Positions 13,021 through 25,687 of a stretch of DNA of 64,000 nt are shown in pieces. The position numbers were made by a program, and so were the translations under genes. This DNA comes from Tragulus kanchil (taxonomy: Eukaryota; Chordata; Mammalia; Artiodactyla; Tragulidae): positions 95,825,001 to 95,889,000 of the forward strand of contig JAIOJX010000005.1 of the NCBI GenBank assembly GCA_022376925.1, in the 5' to 3' direction. The notes beneath the pieces are model-generated. The model had not been told where the DNA came from. It saw only the letters and a list, made by a program, of their open reading frames with translations, and did not search any database. Position 1 is the stretch's first letter; every line of letters begins with the position of its first letter.

Positions 13021-13936
13021 CCTAAAATTTACAATAGTTTCTTTACTTTCAACTAGAGCTTGTCTTAAGAATTAAACCACTTAAAAAAATAACAGTAATT
13101 TCTAATTACCCATATTTAATGTCAAGCAAATATTACCTTTTTTTCAGCTGGAGAGGAGAAATCTAATGATAAAATCAGAGTACAGCTACAAAAGAAACTC
13201 AATTTTTTAACTATGTAGGGCAAATTCTTTTCAATTTCCCTCTAGTAACATGAAAGAGTTGTAGCATGAACGGTTATCAGAATGCTTGCTGATATTTTTC
13301 TTTTTTAATGAACTCTTTTGATTCACATCGCCACACGTGGTGGGGAAAAAAAATAAATTGGATTAAGCACCATTTCCAGCTTTCTGCTTCTATTTCTTTA
13401 TAGATAATGTCTGCTTGCATTCCTGACTTTGGGTCTCAAGGTTTAATACTACACTTACTTCAAAAAGAAAATATTGCCAGCAGTTCCACATTTCTGAGGA
13501 ATACTCCTGTAGCACATACACCCTGACGCTGCTTTGAGAGTTTCATTCAGTGATCTGGGCAATGGCCTTAAACACCCGTAAGACCCTAATTAACTGTTAA
13601 CTGTAAGTAGGAAACATTTGACAGAAGGCAGTCATCAAATTTAAACTCTTATATCATTGCTTATTAGACATTTATGATTTGTTCACTTAATTCTACTAGA
13701 AATATTTTTAAAGATGCCAGTAATTTTATGAAACAGTATGTTTTGGAGTAATTTAGTTTGGAAGATGAAATTACATCTGTCCATTGAATTTCATGTGGAG
13801 TTGATTTCATTCAGAAATGATTAATGAATTATCCAACTATTTTAATTTAAATTGTTTTTCTAATTAGTTTATTTACTTAATCTAAAGTTTTAGTTATAAA
13901 CTTAAATTATGTCTCACTCAGGAATATTTACAATGA

Positions 13937-14088
13937 AATTGGATTTCCTGGTGGTTAAGTGGTTAGGGCCTTTGTATTTCTGCTGCAGGGGCCATGGGTT
14001 TGATCCCTGGTCTGGTAACTAAGATACCACAGGTCTCTTGGGCAGAGTCCCCCCTCTCCCCCAACACCACCGAACGAATGGAATAAAG
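13937..14088 (+). mobile_element. Copy of the 12872 CHR-type SINE
   Basis: Same SINE as 12872-13020, displaced by tandem duplication 4 with a few extra C and A residues. A third, 5'-cut copy starts at 15181 because of tandem duplication 5. Confidence 0.7.
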
Positions 14089-14386
14089 ACCTAAAAATTT
14101 ACAATAGTTTCTTTACTTTCAACTAGAGCTTGTCTAAATTAAATGAAAGTTAAAAAGATCTTCAGATTGAGTTCATAGTAAATACTGTAATAGAAATAAC
14201 AGTAATTTCTAATTACCCATATTTAATGTCAAGCAAATATTACCTGTGCTTATTATGAATATTAGATAAAATCTTCACACAATAGAAAAAATCTCTTCCT
14301 ACTTTTAGTATGCATGCATAATCTCTAGTTAGTTCATTCTTAAAACTCTAAAAAGAAAATACATATTTAGGCTCAATATTATTATG

Positions 14387-14592
14387 TTGTTATTGTTTAG
14401 TCATCAAGTCATATCTGACTCTTTTGTGACCCCCATGGACTGTGGCACACCAGGCTCCTGTGTCCATGGGATTTCCCAGGCAAGAATGCTGGAGTGGATT
14501 GCTATTTCCTCTGGGGATCTTCCTAACCCAGGGATCGAACCTTTGTCTGCTGCATTGGCAGGCAGCAGACACATATAGCCACCAGGGAAGCT
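14387..14592 (-). mobile_element. Bov-tA SINE, antisense, near complete
   Basis: Reading on the plus strand it starts with the BovB-derived tail (TTGTTTAGTCATCAAGTC) and passes through CCATGGACTGTGGC and GGATCTTCCTAACCCAGG. It ends in the tRNA-Glu-like head as GCCACCAGGGAAGC. Open frames of 64-84 codons on both strands at 14384-14644 lie entirely in this SINE and are not genes. Confidence 0.9.
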
Positions 14593-15543
14593 TGAAGGTA
14601 TCATCAACTTCTTTGTACCATTTATGTTTTAGAAGATAAAACATATAAATGACTGTAGTTTAAAAAACTTTTTTATGTTTATTATCTGAGCTCATTATAT
14701 GAAAGAAAAAAGGTGATTTTTTTTCTTGTTGCTATTATTGGAATTTTCTCTGATCAGTATACATATACAACACTACACCTGTTTTTACATTTGTGGTTCT
14801 CTTTATCTTTGTATTTTGTTCTCAGAAAATTATGCCTTAAAATTTTTTTCAACTCTTCCTATGAACTGAGATAAATTTTGAGAAGAAAGGAGCATCTAAC
14901 AAAGCACACTCACCCAGACTAGAGGTTTAAGGAACTCATTGTTTTTGAATTTAGATCTAGTGAAGGAATTGAGAGACACTTTCCATATATCAGGAGAAAA
15001 TTTTTTGCATTTTCTGTACCTGCAACCTCCTGTTTAAAGGATATATTTATCTAATCTTCCTGCTCTCACAGGTTGCCAGCTAGTTCTTTAACACTGGTGT
15101 GAATATGTGAACCATACCATCAATTCTATTCATATCTCTCGCTGCAATCTAAAATTTTAGCTACTCAACTGTGTACCCCAAAGATACCACAGGTCTCTTG
15201 GGCAGAGTCCCCCCTCCCCCAACACCACCGAACGAATGGAATAAAGACCTAAAAATTTACAATAGTTTCTTTACTTTCAACTAGAGCTTGTCTAAATTAA
15301 ATGAAAGTTAAAAAGATCTTCAGATTGAGTTCATAGTAAATACTGTAATAGAAATAACAGTAATTTCTAATTACCCATATTTAATGTCAAGCAAATATTA
15401 CCTGTGCTTATTATGAATATTAGATAAAATCTTCACACAATAGAAAAAATCTCTTCCTACTTTTAGTATGCATGCATAATCTCTAGTTAGTTCATTCTTA
15501 AAACTCTAAAAAGAAAATACATATTTAGGCTCAATATTATTAT

Positions 15544-15749
15544 GTTGTTATTGTTTAGTCATCAAGTCATATCTGACTCTTTTGTGACCCCATGGACTGT
15601 GGCACACCAGGCTCCTGTGTCCATGGGATTTCCCAGGCAAGAATGCTGGAGTGGATTGCTATTTCCTCTGGGGATCTTCCTAACCCAGGGATCGAACCTT
15701 TGTCTGCTGCATTGGCAGGCAGCAGACACATATAGCCACCAGGGAAGCT
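15544..15749 (-). mobile_element. Copy of the 14387 Bov-tA
   Basis: The same insertion seen again through tandem duplication 5. One C is missing relative to 14434, which changes the apparent reading frames and shows how unreliable those frames are. Confidence 0.9.
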
Positions 15750-16342
15750 TGAAGGTATCATCAACTTCTTTGTACCATTTATGTTTTAGAAGATAAAACA
15801 TATAAATGACTGTAGTTTAAAAAACTTTTTTATGTTTATTATCTGAGCTCATTATATGAAAGAAAAAAGGTGATTTTTTTTCTTGTTGCTATTATTGGAA
15901 TTTTCTCTGATCAGTATACATATACAACACTACACCTGTTTTTACATTTGTGGTTCTCTTTATCTTTGTATTTTGTTCTCAGAAAATTATGCCTTAAAAT
16001 TTTTTTCAACTCTTCCTATGAACTGAGATAAATTTTGAGAAGAAAGGAGCATCTAACAAAGCACACTCACCCAGACTAGAGGTTTAAGGAACTCATTGTT
16101 TTTGAATTTAGATCTAGTGAAGGAATTGAGAGACACTTTCCATATATCAGGAGAAAATTTTTTGCATTTTCTGTACCTGCAACCTCCTGTTTAAAGGATA
16201 TATTTATCTAATCTTCCTGCTCTCACAGGTTGCCAGCTAGTTCTTTAACACTGGTGTGAATATGTGTGAACCATACCATCAATTCTATTCATACTCCTAC
16301 TCTCAGACTGCAATTCTAAAATTCTAGCTACTCAACTGTGTA

Positions 16343-17147
16343 GGTTAAAGACAAAGGTGTGTGTGCGCACATAGACACACAAATAAAATAATGGAGCTCC
16401 TTCTAAGGAAAAAGAAAAGGATTTACTAAATTATTAGGTTATACTGAAAAATAAGTTATTATTAATTGTGTTCTTAATTTTATTGTTTTATATTAAGCAG
16501 TGTGGCTATATTGGTAAGAAATGTTGAATTATTTAATTGAGAATATAAATCCTCCTCTGCAGGAGAAATATGCATGACACTTTTCTTTATATCTATCCAT
16601 TGTTTAATTATAAGATATATTTTTCATTTATTACTCATGCATCATCTTTGTAGCTAATGTAGGTTTTTCTGTTACATATTCTCTCACATTCTACACTTTT
16701 AAATCTGAGACATCAAAATCAACATCAGTTTTTGCATTTTGGGAAAGTAGATTTATGAATTTATTATCAAAGAGAGGTTATAATTTGCATTGCTTAATCT
16801 GTGTTTCATACTTTGGAAATGCAAAGATGAAATAGGAAATGGGCCTTGTTTTCCACCAACCTGAACCAGCATAACCTCTCAGGGAAACAAAGCTTTGTTA
16901 ATGTCAACAGATGAATGTGTAAGCAGACTGCATTTATAAAAGTGTTTCTAGTAATCAGTAGACAAACCAGTTTTATACTTGGACTGAAACCAACACATAT
17001 ATCTCATTCTTTTGCTCTTTAGATGTTTCACAATTGGAGTACTGCAGTGTCATAAGAGAGATGGTTCTTGTCATATTTCCAAATTGGCTGGGTTGAGAAT
17101 GCACTTCCAGAAAGTTTTAATTCTATCAAGATCCCACTATAAATTCA
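16343..17147. other. Single-copy AT-rich DNA
   Basis: No duplicated, coding or named repeat sequence recognised. There is a short GTGTGTGTGCGCACAT stretch near 16357-16372. Confidence 0.4.
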
Positions 17148-19426
17148 AGACCCGGACTACTCAACTTGTCTCTTTGTTTTTCTGCTTTGTTGTCATTGAT
17201 TGACTTTTGTTTTTATGGAGGTCAAAACATCTCAGTCAGATTTATTAGTTTTGGAAAAAAAATATTTTTAAGGTATACATAAAGAACAGTTGTATGTTAC
17301 TTTTAGGGTCCATAACAACAGCAACATTTCATCTTAAAACCTTCCATGCCCATTAATAGGATTCATATAAGTTTAAGTAAATGAGTTATATTCAGGTATG
17401 TAAAAATAAAGGAAACATATTTACTTAAAACAAAGAAAAGTTGAATTTTGAAAGAAAGAAAAAATTAAATTGTGAAGAGAAGAAGTAGAGAATTTTGCTG
17501 TAAAGAATATGGTCTTGATCATGCAATGAGCTAAGGTCATTTTCATCTTCTAACATCCTATTTTTGTCTGGTCAAAAAATAAATCAATAAAATGAATATT
17601 GCCCTGGACAACAGGCGGCAGATCTGTGTTCAAATGTTTCTTCTGCCACTCATGAGTTGATGACTTAGAAGCAATTTAACATTTTTTATGTTTAAACTGA
17701 GATTAATAATATCAACTTCTAAATATTCTGTGGTAGAGAAGATTAAAGGACCATACCTGCAAAAAATACACACTATTGAATGTGGTGTTTATTTCAATTG
17801 TATTTTTCTCTGGCTATAGTCATTTTCTTTATTCTTCATGAAGTCATCCGAGATTTAAGGTATGGATGTTACCTCCAGATTCTTAATAATGACTAGCCTA
17901 TCATGTCAAACATCTCACTGTCAAATTGCATTTCCAAATTATATGAATATTAATACATTAAAAGAAATGAACCACTAAAGAACAGATAATCACAGAATAA
18001 AGAACAGATAAAAACTACAATAGATTGTATTTTTAAAATTAAAGCATAGTTAATTTACCATCTTGTGTTAGTTTTAGGTTTACAGCAAAGTTGTGTAATG
18101 TGTACATGTTAGTCCCAAACTCCTGACTTATTCCTCCCCTCCCCTTACCCCTTTGATAATCCATACATTATTTTCTATGTCTGTGGATCTGTTCCTATTT
18201 TATAAAGAAGTTCTTTTGTACCATTTCTTTAAGATTCCCTATATAAGTCATATTATATCTGTCTTTCTCTAACTTACTTCAAAGATAATTCCATAGACCC
18301 GGACTACTCAACTTGTCTCTTTGTTTTCTGCTTTGTTGTCATTGATTGACTTTTGTTTTATGGAGGTCAAAACATCTCAGTCAGATTTATTAGTTTTGGA
18401 AAAAAAATATTTTTAAGGTATACATAAAGAACAGTTGTATGTTACTTTTAGGGTCCATAACAACAGCAACATTTCATCTTAAAACCTTCCATGCCCATTA
18501 ATAGGATTCATATAAGTTTAAGTAAATGAGTTATATTCAGGTATGTAAAAATAAAGGAAACATATTTACTTAAAACAAAGAAAAGTTGAATTTTGAAAGA
18601 AAGAAAAAATTAAATTGTGAAGAGAAGAAGTAGAGAATTTTGCTGTAAAGAATATGGTCTTGATCATGCAATGAGCTAAGGTCATTTTCATCTTCTAACA
18701 TCCTATTTTTGTCTGGTCAAAAAATAAATCAATAAAATGAATATTGCCCTGGACAACAGGCGGCAGATCTGTGTTCAAATGTTTCTTCTGCCACTCATGA
18801 GTTGATGACTTAGAAGCAATTTAACATTTTTTATGTTTAAACTGAGATTAATAATATCAACTTCTAAATATTCTGTGGTAGAGAAGATTAAAGGACCATA
18901 CCTGCAAAAAATACACACTATTGAATGTGGTGTTTATTTCAATTGTATTTTTCTCTGGCTATAGTCATTTTCTTTATTCTTCATGAAGTCATCCGAGATT
19001 TAAGGTATGGATGTTACCTCCAGATTCTTAATAATGACTAGCCTATCATGTCAAACATCTCACTGTCAAATTGCATTTCCAAATTATATGAATATTAATA
19101 CATTAAAAGAAATGAACCACTAAAGAACAGATAATCACAGAATAAAGAACAGATAAAAACTACAATAGATTGTATTTTTAAAATTAAAGCATAGTTAATT
19201 TACCATCTTGTGTTAGTTTTAGGTTTACAGCAAAGTTGTGTAATGTGTACATGTTAGTCCCAAACTCCTGACTTATTCCTCCCCTCCCCTTACCCCTTTG
19301 ATAATCCATACATTATTTTCTATGTCTGTGGATCTGTTCCTATTTTATAAAGAAGTTCTTTTGTACCATTTCTTTAAGATTCCCTATATAAGTCATATTA
19401 TATCTGTCTTTCTCTAACTTACTTCA
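17148..19426 (+). repeat. Tandem duplication 6 (unit about 1147 bp)
   Basis: Bases 17148-18281 recur at 18295-19426. The 13 bases between them (18282-18294) resemble a deletion-rich version of the true continuation at 19427-19453 (TTAGTATGATAATC...), as expected from a low-quality contig end. Two T runs are one base shorter near the start of the downstream copy (TTTTTCTGC to TTTTCTGC, and GTTTTTATGG to GTTTTATGG). Confidence 0.92.
18030..18281 (-). mobile_element. L1 3' region, antisense (upstream copy)
   Basis: Contains AAAGCATAGTTAATTTACC, GTTTTAGGTTTACAGCAAAG and GTTAGTCCCAAACTCC, the reverse complement of the cetartiodactyl L1 3' UTR. It is cut off by the duplication junction at 18282. 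Confidence 0.78.
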
Positions 19427-19660
19427 TTTAGTATGATAATCTCTAGGTCCATCCACGTTGTTGCAAATGGCATTATTTCATTCTTTTTGTGGCTAAGAAA
19501 TATTCCATTGTTTACCACATCTTCTTTATTGAAGCTACTTCCATGTTTTGGTTATTGTAAATATTGCTGCAATGAACACTGGGGTGCAGCTATCTTTTCA
19601 AATTAGAGTTTTCTCTAGGTATATGCCATGAATTGGATTTTGGACCATATGGTAAATAAT
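19177..19660 (-). mobile_element. Old L1 3' region, antisense
   Basis: This is the intact version of the fragment at 18030. It runs on through AGGTCCATCCACGTTG, ATATTCCATTGTTTACC and CTGCAATGAACACTGGGG, which is the reverse complement of the L1 ORF2 3' end and 3' UTR. It fades out near TGGACCATATGG. It is 5'-truncated and non-coding. Confidence 0.85.
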
Positions 19661-19864
19661 ATGGTGGGCAGTCATAGCCACTTTGCACTGAGTAGAATCT
19701 GCCCTCATCAGAAGAAAATATACTATATACATCCTATGGTTCTGGGACCAAGAAAGGAAAGACAATTTGTATTATTTCAGCTATCTTTTCCTTAATATAA
19801 ATTTTACCATGTTGATAAAAAAACATTCTAAAACAGCACTGAAGCAGACATTTAAATTCATTTT

Positions 19865-20131
19865 TTAAAATCTTGGCCTCTTTTACTGTTTTTTTATTTA
19901 TTTATTTTCATACATCTTTATTCTTTGGCCTGTATGGGTCTCCCATCGCAGTGGCCTCTCTCGCTGTGGAGCACTGGCTCTGGGCGCATGCGCTCCAGAG
20001 TGCTGGCTCTTAATTGGACACACCAGTCCAGCCATTCCGTAGCACATGGGATCTTCCCAGGCCAGTGATCGAACTGGTACCCCTTGTACTGCAAGGTGGA
20101 CTCTTTACCCACTGGACCACCAGGGAAGCCC
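19865..20131 (-). mobile_element. CHR-variant SINE with 13-bp target-site duplication
   Basis: On the minus strand it begins GGGCTTCCCTGGTGGTCC and carries a tRNA-like A box and B box (GGTTCGATC-like: the plus strand has GATCGAACTGG). The variant body follows, and it ends with the AATAGAAGTGGCC-like tail (plus strand TTGGCCTCTTTTACTG). Perfect direct repeats TTAAATTCATTTT at 19852-19864 and 20132-20144 define the ends exactly. Confidence 0.92.
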
Positions 20132-20149
20132 TTAAATTCATTTTGGAAT

Positions 20150-21030
20150 TATGTTTGACTAATAGGATATTAGGAATTAAAAATCTTGGTTAAATTGGGG
20201 AAAATTAACTGTCTTAATTCCATGCCTGCATCTGTCAGGGTCTGGTAAGTTACCTAAAGTAATTTACCACAGGCTTGATATCTTACCTAATTATGGGAGA
20301 AGTAGGGGAATTCAAGCTCTGAATGGGAGTGATTGGTTGCTGGGATGACGGGGAGCAACTGCAGGAGTCTGTGGTCTCTGTGCTGTGGTCTCTACTTGTG
20401 CCAATGGGCAGCCCTGAATTAAATTCCACAAGGCAGGCCATTTCCAGGTGGAGTAAAGGAGAAAATCTGTAACAAACTGAGACCTGAAAATAAACTGTAA
20501 TCATCAAGGAAAATTGGGAACCCACAAGCACAAGTTGAAACCCCTGTCTGACTTTCACTGCATGTAACCCCCACCACATAGCTGACCTGCAGAAGGAGCT
20601 GCTGCCTTCCATGCTGGGGTTACACATACACCTGGCCCAGAGCTCTGAAAAGTGTAATGAGGAATGAAGGCAGGGCTGTTTTATGTTACCAAGATGAGCC
20701 AAATCACCAACGATGTGTAGGATTTAGCCTACTGTATAAGGCCTACTGTTTCACTCCTGCCTTCCAAATCTCTTGTGGACAACACCAATCCAGAACCATT
20801 TGAAAAAGAGAACTTGAAAAATTGCAGCTTCAGCTTAGTAAAGTATACATAATAAAAAATCTACATCAACACCTTAAAGATAAAGTCGGTAAATTCTGTT
20901 GATTTTACTATGACAAATTGAGCAACTCAATCAAGAAAACAGACATTGATCATAAGAGTTGGACTTAAAGAAATCTGATTCCTATTTCAGGTTCCTGTTG
21001 TCTCTTTCTGGGTCAAGTTTCCCATGTCAG
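20150..21030. other. Single-copy DNA with one unexplained 139-codon frame
   Basis: This has a less AT-biased composition than its neighbours. The longest single-copy open frame outside named repeats lies here on the minus strand (20283-20702, 139 codons). I do not recognise the protein, see no motif, signal peptide or flanking splice signals, and treat it as chance or as part of an unrecognised old repeat. Confidence 0.35.
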
Positions 21031-21041
21031 AAACTTCCATA

Positions 21042-21156
21042 AGGGACTTTCCTGGCAGTTCAGTGGTTAACACTGTGCTTCCGCTGAAGGGGGCTCAGGT
21101 TTGATCCCTGGTCAAGGAGCTAAAATTCTATATGCTGTGTGGCCAAAAAGAAAGAA
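21042..21156 (+). mobile_element. CHR-type SINE, short
   Basis: Starts GGGACTTTCCTGGCAGTTC, has the B-box-like GGTTTGATCCCTGG and ends GTGTGGCCAAAAAG. Flanking near-direct repeats GAAACTTCCATAAG (21028-21041) and GAAAGTTCCTTAAG (21153-21166) look like a 14-bp target-site duplication with two mismatches. Confidence 0.78.
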
Positions 21157-21169
21157 AGTTCCTTAAGAC

Positions 21170-23000
21170 TTTCTGATATTTCATTTCCATTAACAATAAT
21201 CTATTCAAGGCTCAGAGTGGAACTCAGAGATACTCTGAAGTTAAAACAGGGGACTGGAAACTCTGAGCTCTGCTTTTATGTAACATTGAGGAAGTCCATT
21301 GATCCCAATTTCCTAATCTACAAAACAGAAATATAGCATCCTTTAAATCTTTAAAATGTTGTTTAATTATTATTGTAATTCATCACAGCTAAGCAGATAT
21401 TACCACTGCTTTTTGGTCCCAACGGGTCCATTTCCTTCCTCATCTCTGTGCTAGAAATAGGTTTCCATCCTTCCATCTCACAAATTTCTGGTCAGATCTT
21501 ATTTCTAAACTACAAATTCTCGTGGGAAGAAATGTGTTTTTATTATTTTATGTCTGACCTTACGTATCATGGAAACAGGCGGAATGTTCTCTTAATAGAG
21601 GTTTATGGAAGGATGAGTTAAACCAGCAGAAGCCTTTGTGGAAATCTTTGTCCCAGACTTCATTAGTAAACACACACGTAGTTGCTTTGTGCTTTCATTT
21701 GGGCTTGCTTGCAACTTTGCGAGTATTTCAAAATGTTTTTCCAAGATGTCAGCGTTTATAAGGATCATTGGCTTCTTCCAATAGCATCAGTATGTTCTTA
21801 AGCTTTTGAACAGTATCTTCTAACTTTATATTTCCATTTTGATTTCCTTTGATCCCATGTTGAAACAGAATGAATGGTTGACACACTCTAGTCTTTCTCT
21901 CTCGTTTTTTTAACTTCAAATACTAATTGTGTGCAACTTAAGGATTGCTTTTCTAGGCAGATATTAAATTTTTTTTTTCACAATTACCTGAACTTTCTCC
22001 ATTTTACAAATGATCCTTGGTATTTCATGTTATCTTATTCCAATTCTTAGAATTAGATGAAGAAAAATATTTATCAAGTTTTGCTTGATCTGGTCATTGA
22101 TTTACTTAAATTTAGCATCTAGGAAGACTATTAAGGATTTGTTTTCAATTATAGAAAGAATTAAATGTAAAAAGTTCTATTATTTTAAATTACTCTTAAA
22201 TTTTAGCAGTTACAGTATTATTCTCCAAATGCTAATTCCACAACCTGTTTTGTTGGCTTATGTAACCTATTTAACATTATAATGTGTTCTCCAGACTAAT
22301 CTAAACTGGAAGAAGAGTTAGAAGGTAAAGCTATGTGATAAATTTGATGAAGTCAAGGAAGTCTTAATTCATATTGATTTTACACCACTCACTTTTATAC
22401 CACTTATTTCACTAGCTGCAACTCTTTAAAATTAAAATGACAGAAACTACCCCTTGATTTTATTTAGTTTCTTTAGCACAACTCCAAAGGGAAGTACTGT
22501 CTTGTTCTATTGGTAGTAATCTGGTAATATAAAAAAAGGAAATACTTGAAGCTAAAGTGTAGTATAAATTACTTGATGATTCATTTAACATATTTCATAC
22601 ACTTAAAGTTAATTTTTCTGCTGCTGAATATTATAGGACAGGGAAAGAGGATTTGCTTAAAATAGGTTTTCAGAAGATACAAAATTATGTGGTTCATACT
22701 TTTTTAAAGTAACCAAACCTATAGTTGAGAAAATATATCTCAGAAAAAAGACGAAATAATTTCTCTAGAGTACTTGTTATCAGAGCCACTGAATGAGATA
22801 CAGAATTTCAAACAGGAGTGATTTTTTTTCCCAGTTTTATTTAAATCGACCTTAACAGTGCCAATATATTTCTGTCTTTAAATTAAGCAGAATTTAATTT
22901 GCATATCTCTACAGTAAATGCCTTCTTACAAGTAATACTTAAAACTTCTCATCTGCATCCCACGACTTAAATGGGCTAATCTTTAGGGACATATTCTACT
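21170..23000. other. Single-copy AT-rich DNA, no gene seen
   Basis: No duplicated segment, named repeat, RNA gene or supported coding sequence. The frames at 21139-21336 and 22085-22282 are short and featureless. Confidence 0.4.
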
Positions 23001-23164
23001 TCATTTGATTCATTTTTCTCCCCTTTTTCACTCTTTTCACTGAAAGTCACAAGTATGGAACCTCAGTGTTTATAGAAAAAATTATATTAATGTAAATAAA
23101 TGAGGATCTCTTAAAATCTTTTTCTCGCATTCCTCTGCTCACTGTTCATCTAAAAACCACATTT

Positions 23165-23765
23165 GGGACTTCCTTGGTGGTCCAGTGTCTAAGACTCTGT
23201 GCTCCCATTCAGGGGGCCTAGATTCACTCTCATTCAGGGTACTAGATACCACACACAACAACTAAAGATCCCGGTGCCACAACTAACATTGCCAAGTCCA
23301 AGCTACATGACAGGCCAACAAATCTGAGAGAAGAGGTGTTGAAGCCAAGAAGCAACATTAACCCGCAGCCACAGATTGAGAAGAGAGCAGGCTATTACCT
23401 CAAAATAAACATCTTACCAGGGTCTGAATTCCAGGTTCTTTTATAGATTAGAGATGGAGGGAGGTGAGGAAGCAAAGTAAAAAGGCCATTAATCTTGCAA
23501 ACATCCCCTAGAATACCAAGCCTCAGGAAGGAGATGTGTTAATCTCTCCCCTTTTTGTCATCCACAGGTGGACAGGGTTCTGAAAAAAGGCACTTTAGTG
23601 TAACAGTCAGGCAAAGGGTCAGGATTCTCTGAGGCAGGCCATTCTGTATGATTATAATAACAAAAGCAAAGCAAGTGAAAGAAACAGTTCCATTACAGGG
23701 GTCAGAATTGGCTTCCTCCCTGCAACACTAAGACCCAGCACAGCCAAATAAATAAATAAAATTAA
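23165..23765 (+). mobile_element. CHR-type SINE, probably interrupted
   Basis: A head GGGACTTCCTTGGTGGTCC with a tRNA-like segment and CHR-like body (ACAACTAAAGATCCCGG) runs to about 23400. A CHR-type 3' end (GCAACACTAAGACCCAGC followed by (AAAT)n) appears at 23705-23765. The 300 bases between are not CHR-like, so either two elements or one split element is present. Second copy: 24245-24844. Confidence 0.6.
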
Positions 23766-23798
23766 TAAGTGTTTTGTTTTAGAAAAGCACAAATTTAA

Positions 23799-24046
23799 GC
23801 TTCCCTGGTGGTCCAGTGGGTAGAGAGTCTGCCTTGCAGTGCAAAGGGCACCAGTTCCATCCTGGCCTGGGAAGATCCCACATGCCAAGGAGGGCTAGGC
23901 CAGTGTGTCCAATTAGGAGTCAGCGCTCTGGAGTGCATGTGTCCAGAGCCAGTGCTCTGCAGTGATAGAGGCCACTGTGATGGGAGACCCATTCAGGCCA
24001 AAGAATAAAGATGGATGAAAAATAAACAATAATTTAGAAAGAAAAC
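23799..24046 (+). mobile_element. CHR-variant SINE with about 15-bp target-site duplication
   Basis: Head GCTTCCCTGGTGGTCCAG, A-box-like TGGTCCAGTGGG, variant body with GTGTCCAATTAGGAGTC and GAGGCCACTGTGATGGGAG, then CCAAAGAATAAAGATGG. Flanking repeats AAAGCACAAATTTAA (23783-23797) and AAAGTACAAATTCAA (24047-24061) differ at two positions. Frames of 65-78 codons on both strands fall inside it. Confidence 0.87.
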
Positions 24047-24877
24047 AAAAGTACAAATTCAAGTCCATTTCATTTGATTCTTATATTCTTTTGGCCCTTT
24101 TTCACCCCCTTTTCATTTTATGAAAGTGACAAGGATGGAACCTCAGTGTTTATAGAAAAAATTATATTAATGTAAATAAATGAGGATCTCTTAAAATCTT
24201 TTTCTCGCATTCCTCTGCTCACTGTTCATCTAAAAACCACATTTGGGACTTCCTTGGTGGTCCAGTGTCTAAGACTCTGTGCTCCCATTCAGGGGGCCTA
24301 GATTCACTCTCATTCAGGGTACTAGATACCACACACAACAACTAAAGATCCCGGTGCCACAACTAACATTGCCAAGTCCAAGCTACATGACAGGCCAACA
24401 AATCTGAGAGAAGAGGTGTTGAAGCCAAGAAGCAACATTAACCCGCAGCCACAGATTGAGAAGAGAGCAGGCTATTACCTCAAAATAAACATCTTACCAG
24501 GGTCTGAATTCCAGGTTCTTTTATAGATTAGAGATGGAGGGAGGTGAGGAAGCAAAGTAAAAAGGCCATTAATCTTGCAAACATCCCCTAGAATACCAAG
24601 CCTCAGGAAGGAGATGTGTTAATCTCTCCCTTTCTGTCATCCACAGGTGGACAGGGTTCTGAAAAAAGGCACTTTAGTGTAACAGTCAGGCAAAGGGTCA
24701 GGATTCTCTGAGGCAGGCCATTCTGTATGATTATAATAACAAAAGCAAAGCAAGTGAAAGAAACAGTTCCATTACAGGGGTCAGAATTGGCTTCCTCCCT
24801 GCAACACTAAGACCCAGCACAGCCAAATAAATAAATAAAATTAATAAATGTTTTTTTTTAGAAAAGCACAAATTTAA

Positions 24878-25125
24878 GCTTCCCTGGTGGTCCAGTGGGT
24901 AGAGAGTCTGCCTTGCAGTGCAAAGGGCACCAGTTCCATCCTGGCCTGGGAAGATCCCACATGCCAAGGAGGGCTAGGCCAGTGTGTCCAATTAGGAGTC
25001 AGCGCTCTGGAGTGCATGTGTCCAGAGCCAGTGCTCTGCAGTGATAGAGGCCACTGTGATGGGAGACCCATTCAGGCCAAAGAATAAAGATGGATGAAAA
25101 ATAAACAATAATTTAGAAAGAAAAC
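24878..25125 (+). mobile_element. Copy of the 23799 SINE
   Basis: Identical element carried by tandem duplication 7, with the same target-site repeats. It is not an independent insertion. Confidence 0.87.
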
Positions 25126-25146
25126 AAAAGTACAAATTCAAGTCCA

Positions 25147-25685
25147 TAGCTTGAACCAGGATCTCAGTGTGAGTGATTCTGCTCCCACAAAACCAGCCAC
25201 AAACATTTGCCAGTGATTGTTAATTTCTCTACTCCTCTTGGCACGTGAGTGTTCTTCAGCTTTACTACTGAAGCTTCAGTTTCAGCTTTACTACTATTCT
25301 AAGGGAGCAATGAACACTAGTGATCAAATCACACCGTCTTTTTTCCCACTGCAGATCTCTCCCAGTTATCTCTGGAAGTCCACACAGTTTGTCATATGCA
25401 GTTTTGGACAAGCCTTGTCATGGTCAACAATGCACCCTAGGAGCTCCCCGCCTCCATCAGACTACCTCACCACCTCTGTCATCAGAGCCAGCTTCTCTTT
25501 GAGAAGCCCAGCCATCTGAGCTCAGGCACACCTGTTCTGACCTTACAGTGCCCCACTGGCACTGTGGCTCCAGGGGTTTGGGGCAGAGCAGTGGGGAAAA
25601 TGAAACTTTCATCAGTCTGTGTACCTTCAATGATCCAAAAAGCTATGTTGGTTTCTAGATATTTAGACATCCATGGGTTCAGCTT
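25147..25685. other. Single-copy DNA, higher GC
   Basis: A 100-codon plus-strand frame (25217-25519) overlaps 60- and 62-codon frames. None shows a recognisable motif. There is a 15-base local direct repeat, CAGCTTTACTACTGA against CAGCTTTACTACTAT (about 25258 and 25282). No named repeat recognised. Confidence 0.35.
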
Positions 25686-25687
25686 CT

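Larger units (their letters stand above)
12073..14222 (+). repeat. Tandem duplication 4 (unit about 1065 bp)
   Basis: Bases 12073-13137 recur at 13138-14222. The upstream copy is garbled near its end: around 13064-13095 it has a short unrelated string where the downstream copy has about 60 normal bases (14134-14195). The downstream copy's version is confirmed by a third copy at 15288-15350. This puts the errors at the end of the upstream copy. Confidence 0.92.
14031..16336 (+). repeat. Tandem duplication 5 (unit about 1150 bp)
   Basis: Bases 14031-15175 recur at 15181-16336. In the last 80 bases of the upstream copy (about 15105-15175) there are several indels and substitutions relative to 16258-16336, for example GTGAATATGTGAACC against GTGAATATGTGTGAACC. 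The rest is nearly identical; one C is missing from the CCCCC run at the start of the second copy and one extra C occurs at 14434. Confidence 0.92.
23000..25146 (+). repeat. Tandem duplication 7 (unit about 1080 bp)
   Basis: Bases 23000-24067 recur at 24068-25146. The first 75 bases of the downstream copy (24068-24140) are a scrambled match to 23000-23060, after which the copies are nearly identical. Differences include CCCCTTTTTGTC against CCCTTTCTGTC and one T-run change near 23775 and 24850. Errors here sit at the start of the downstream copy. Confidence 0.92.
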
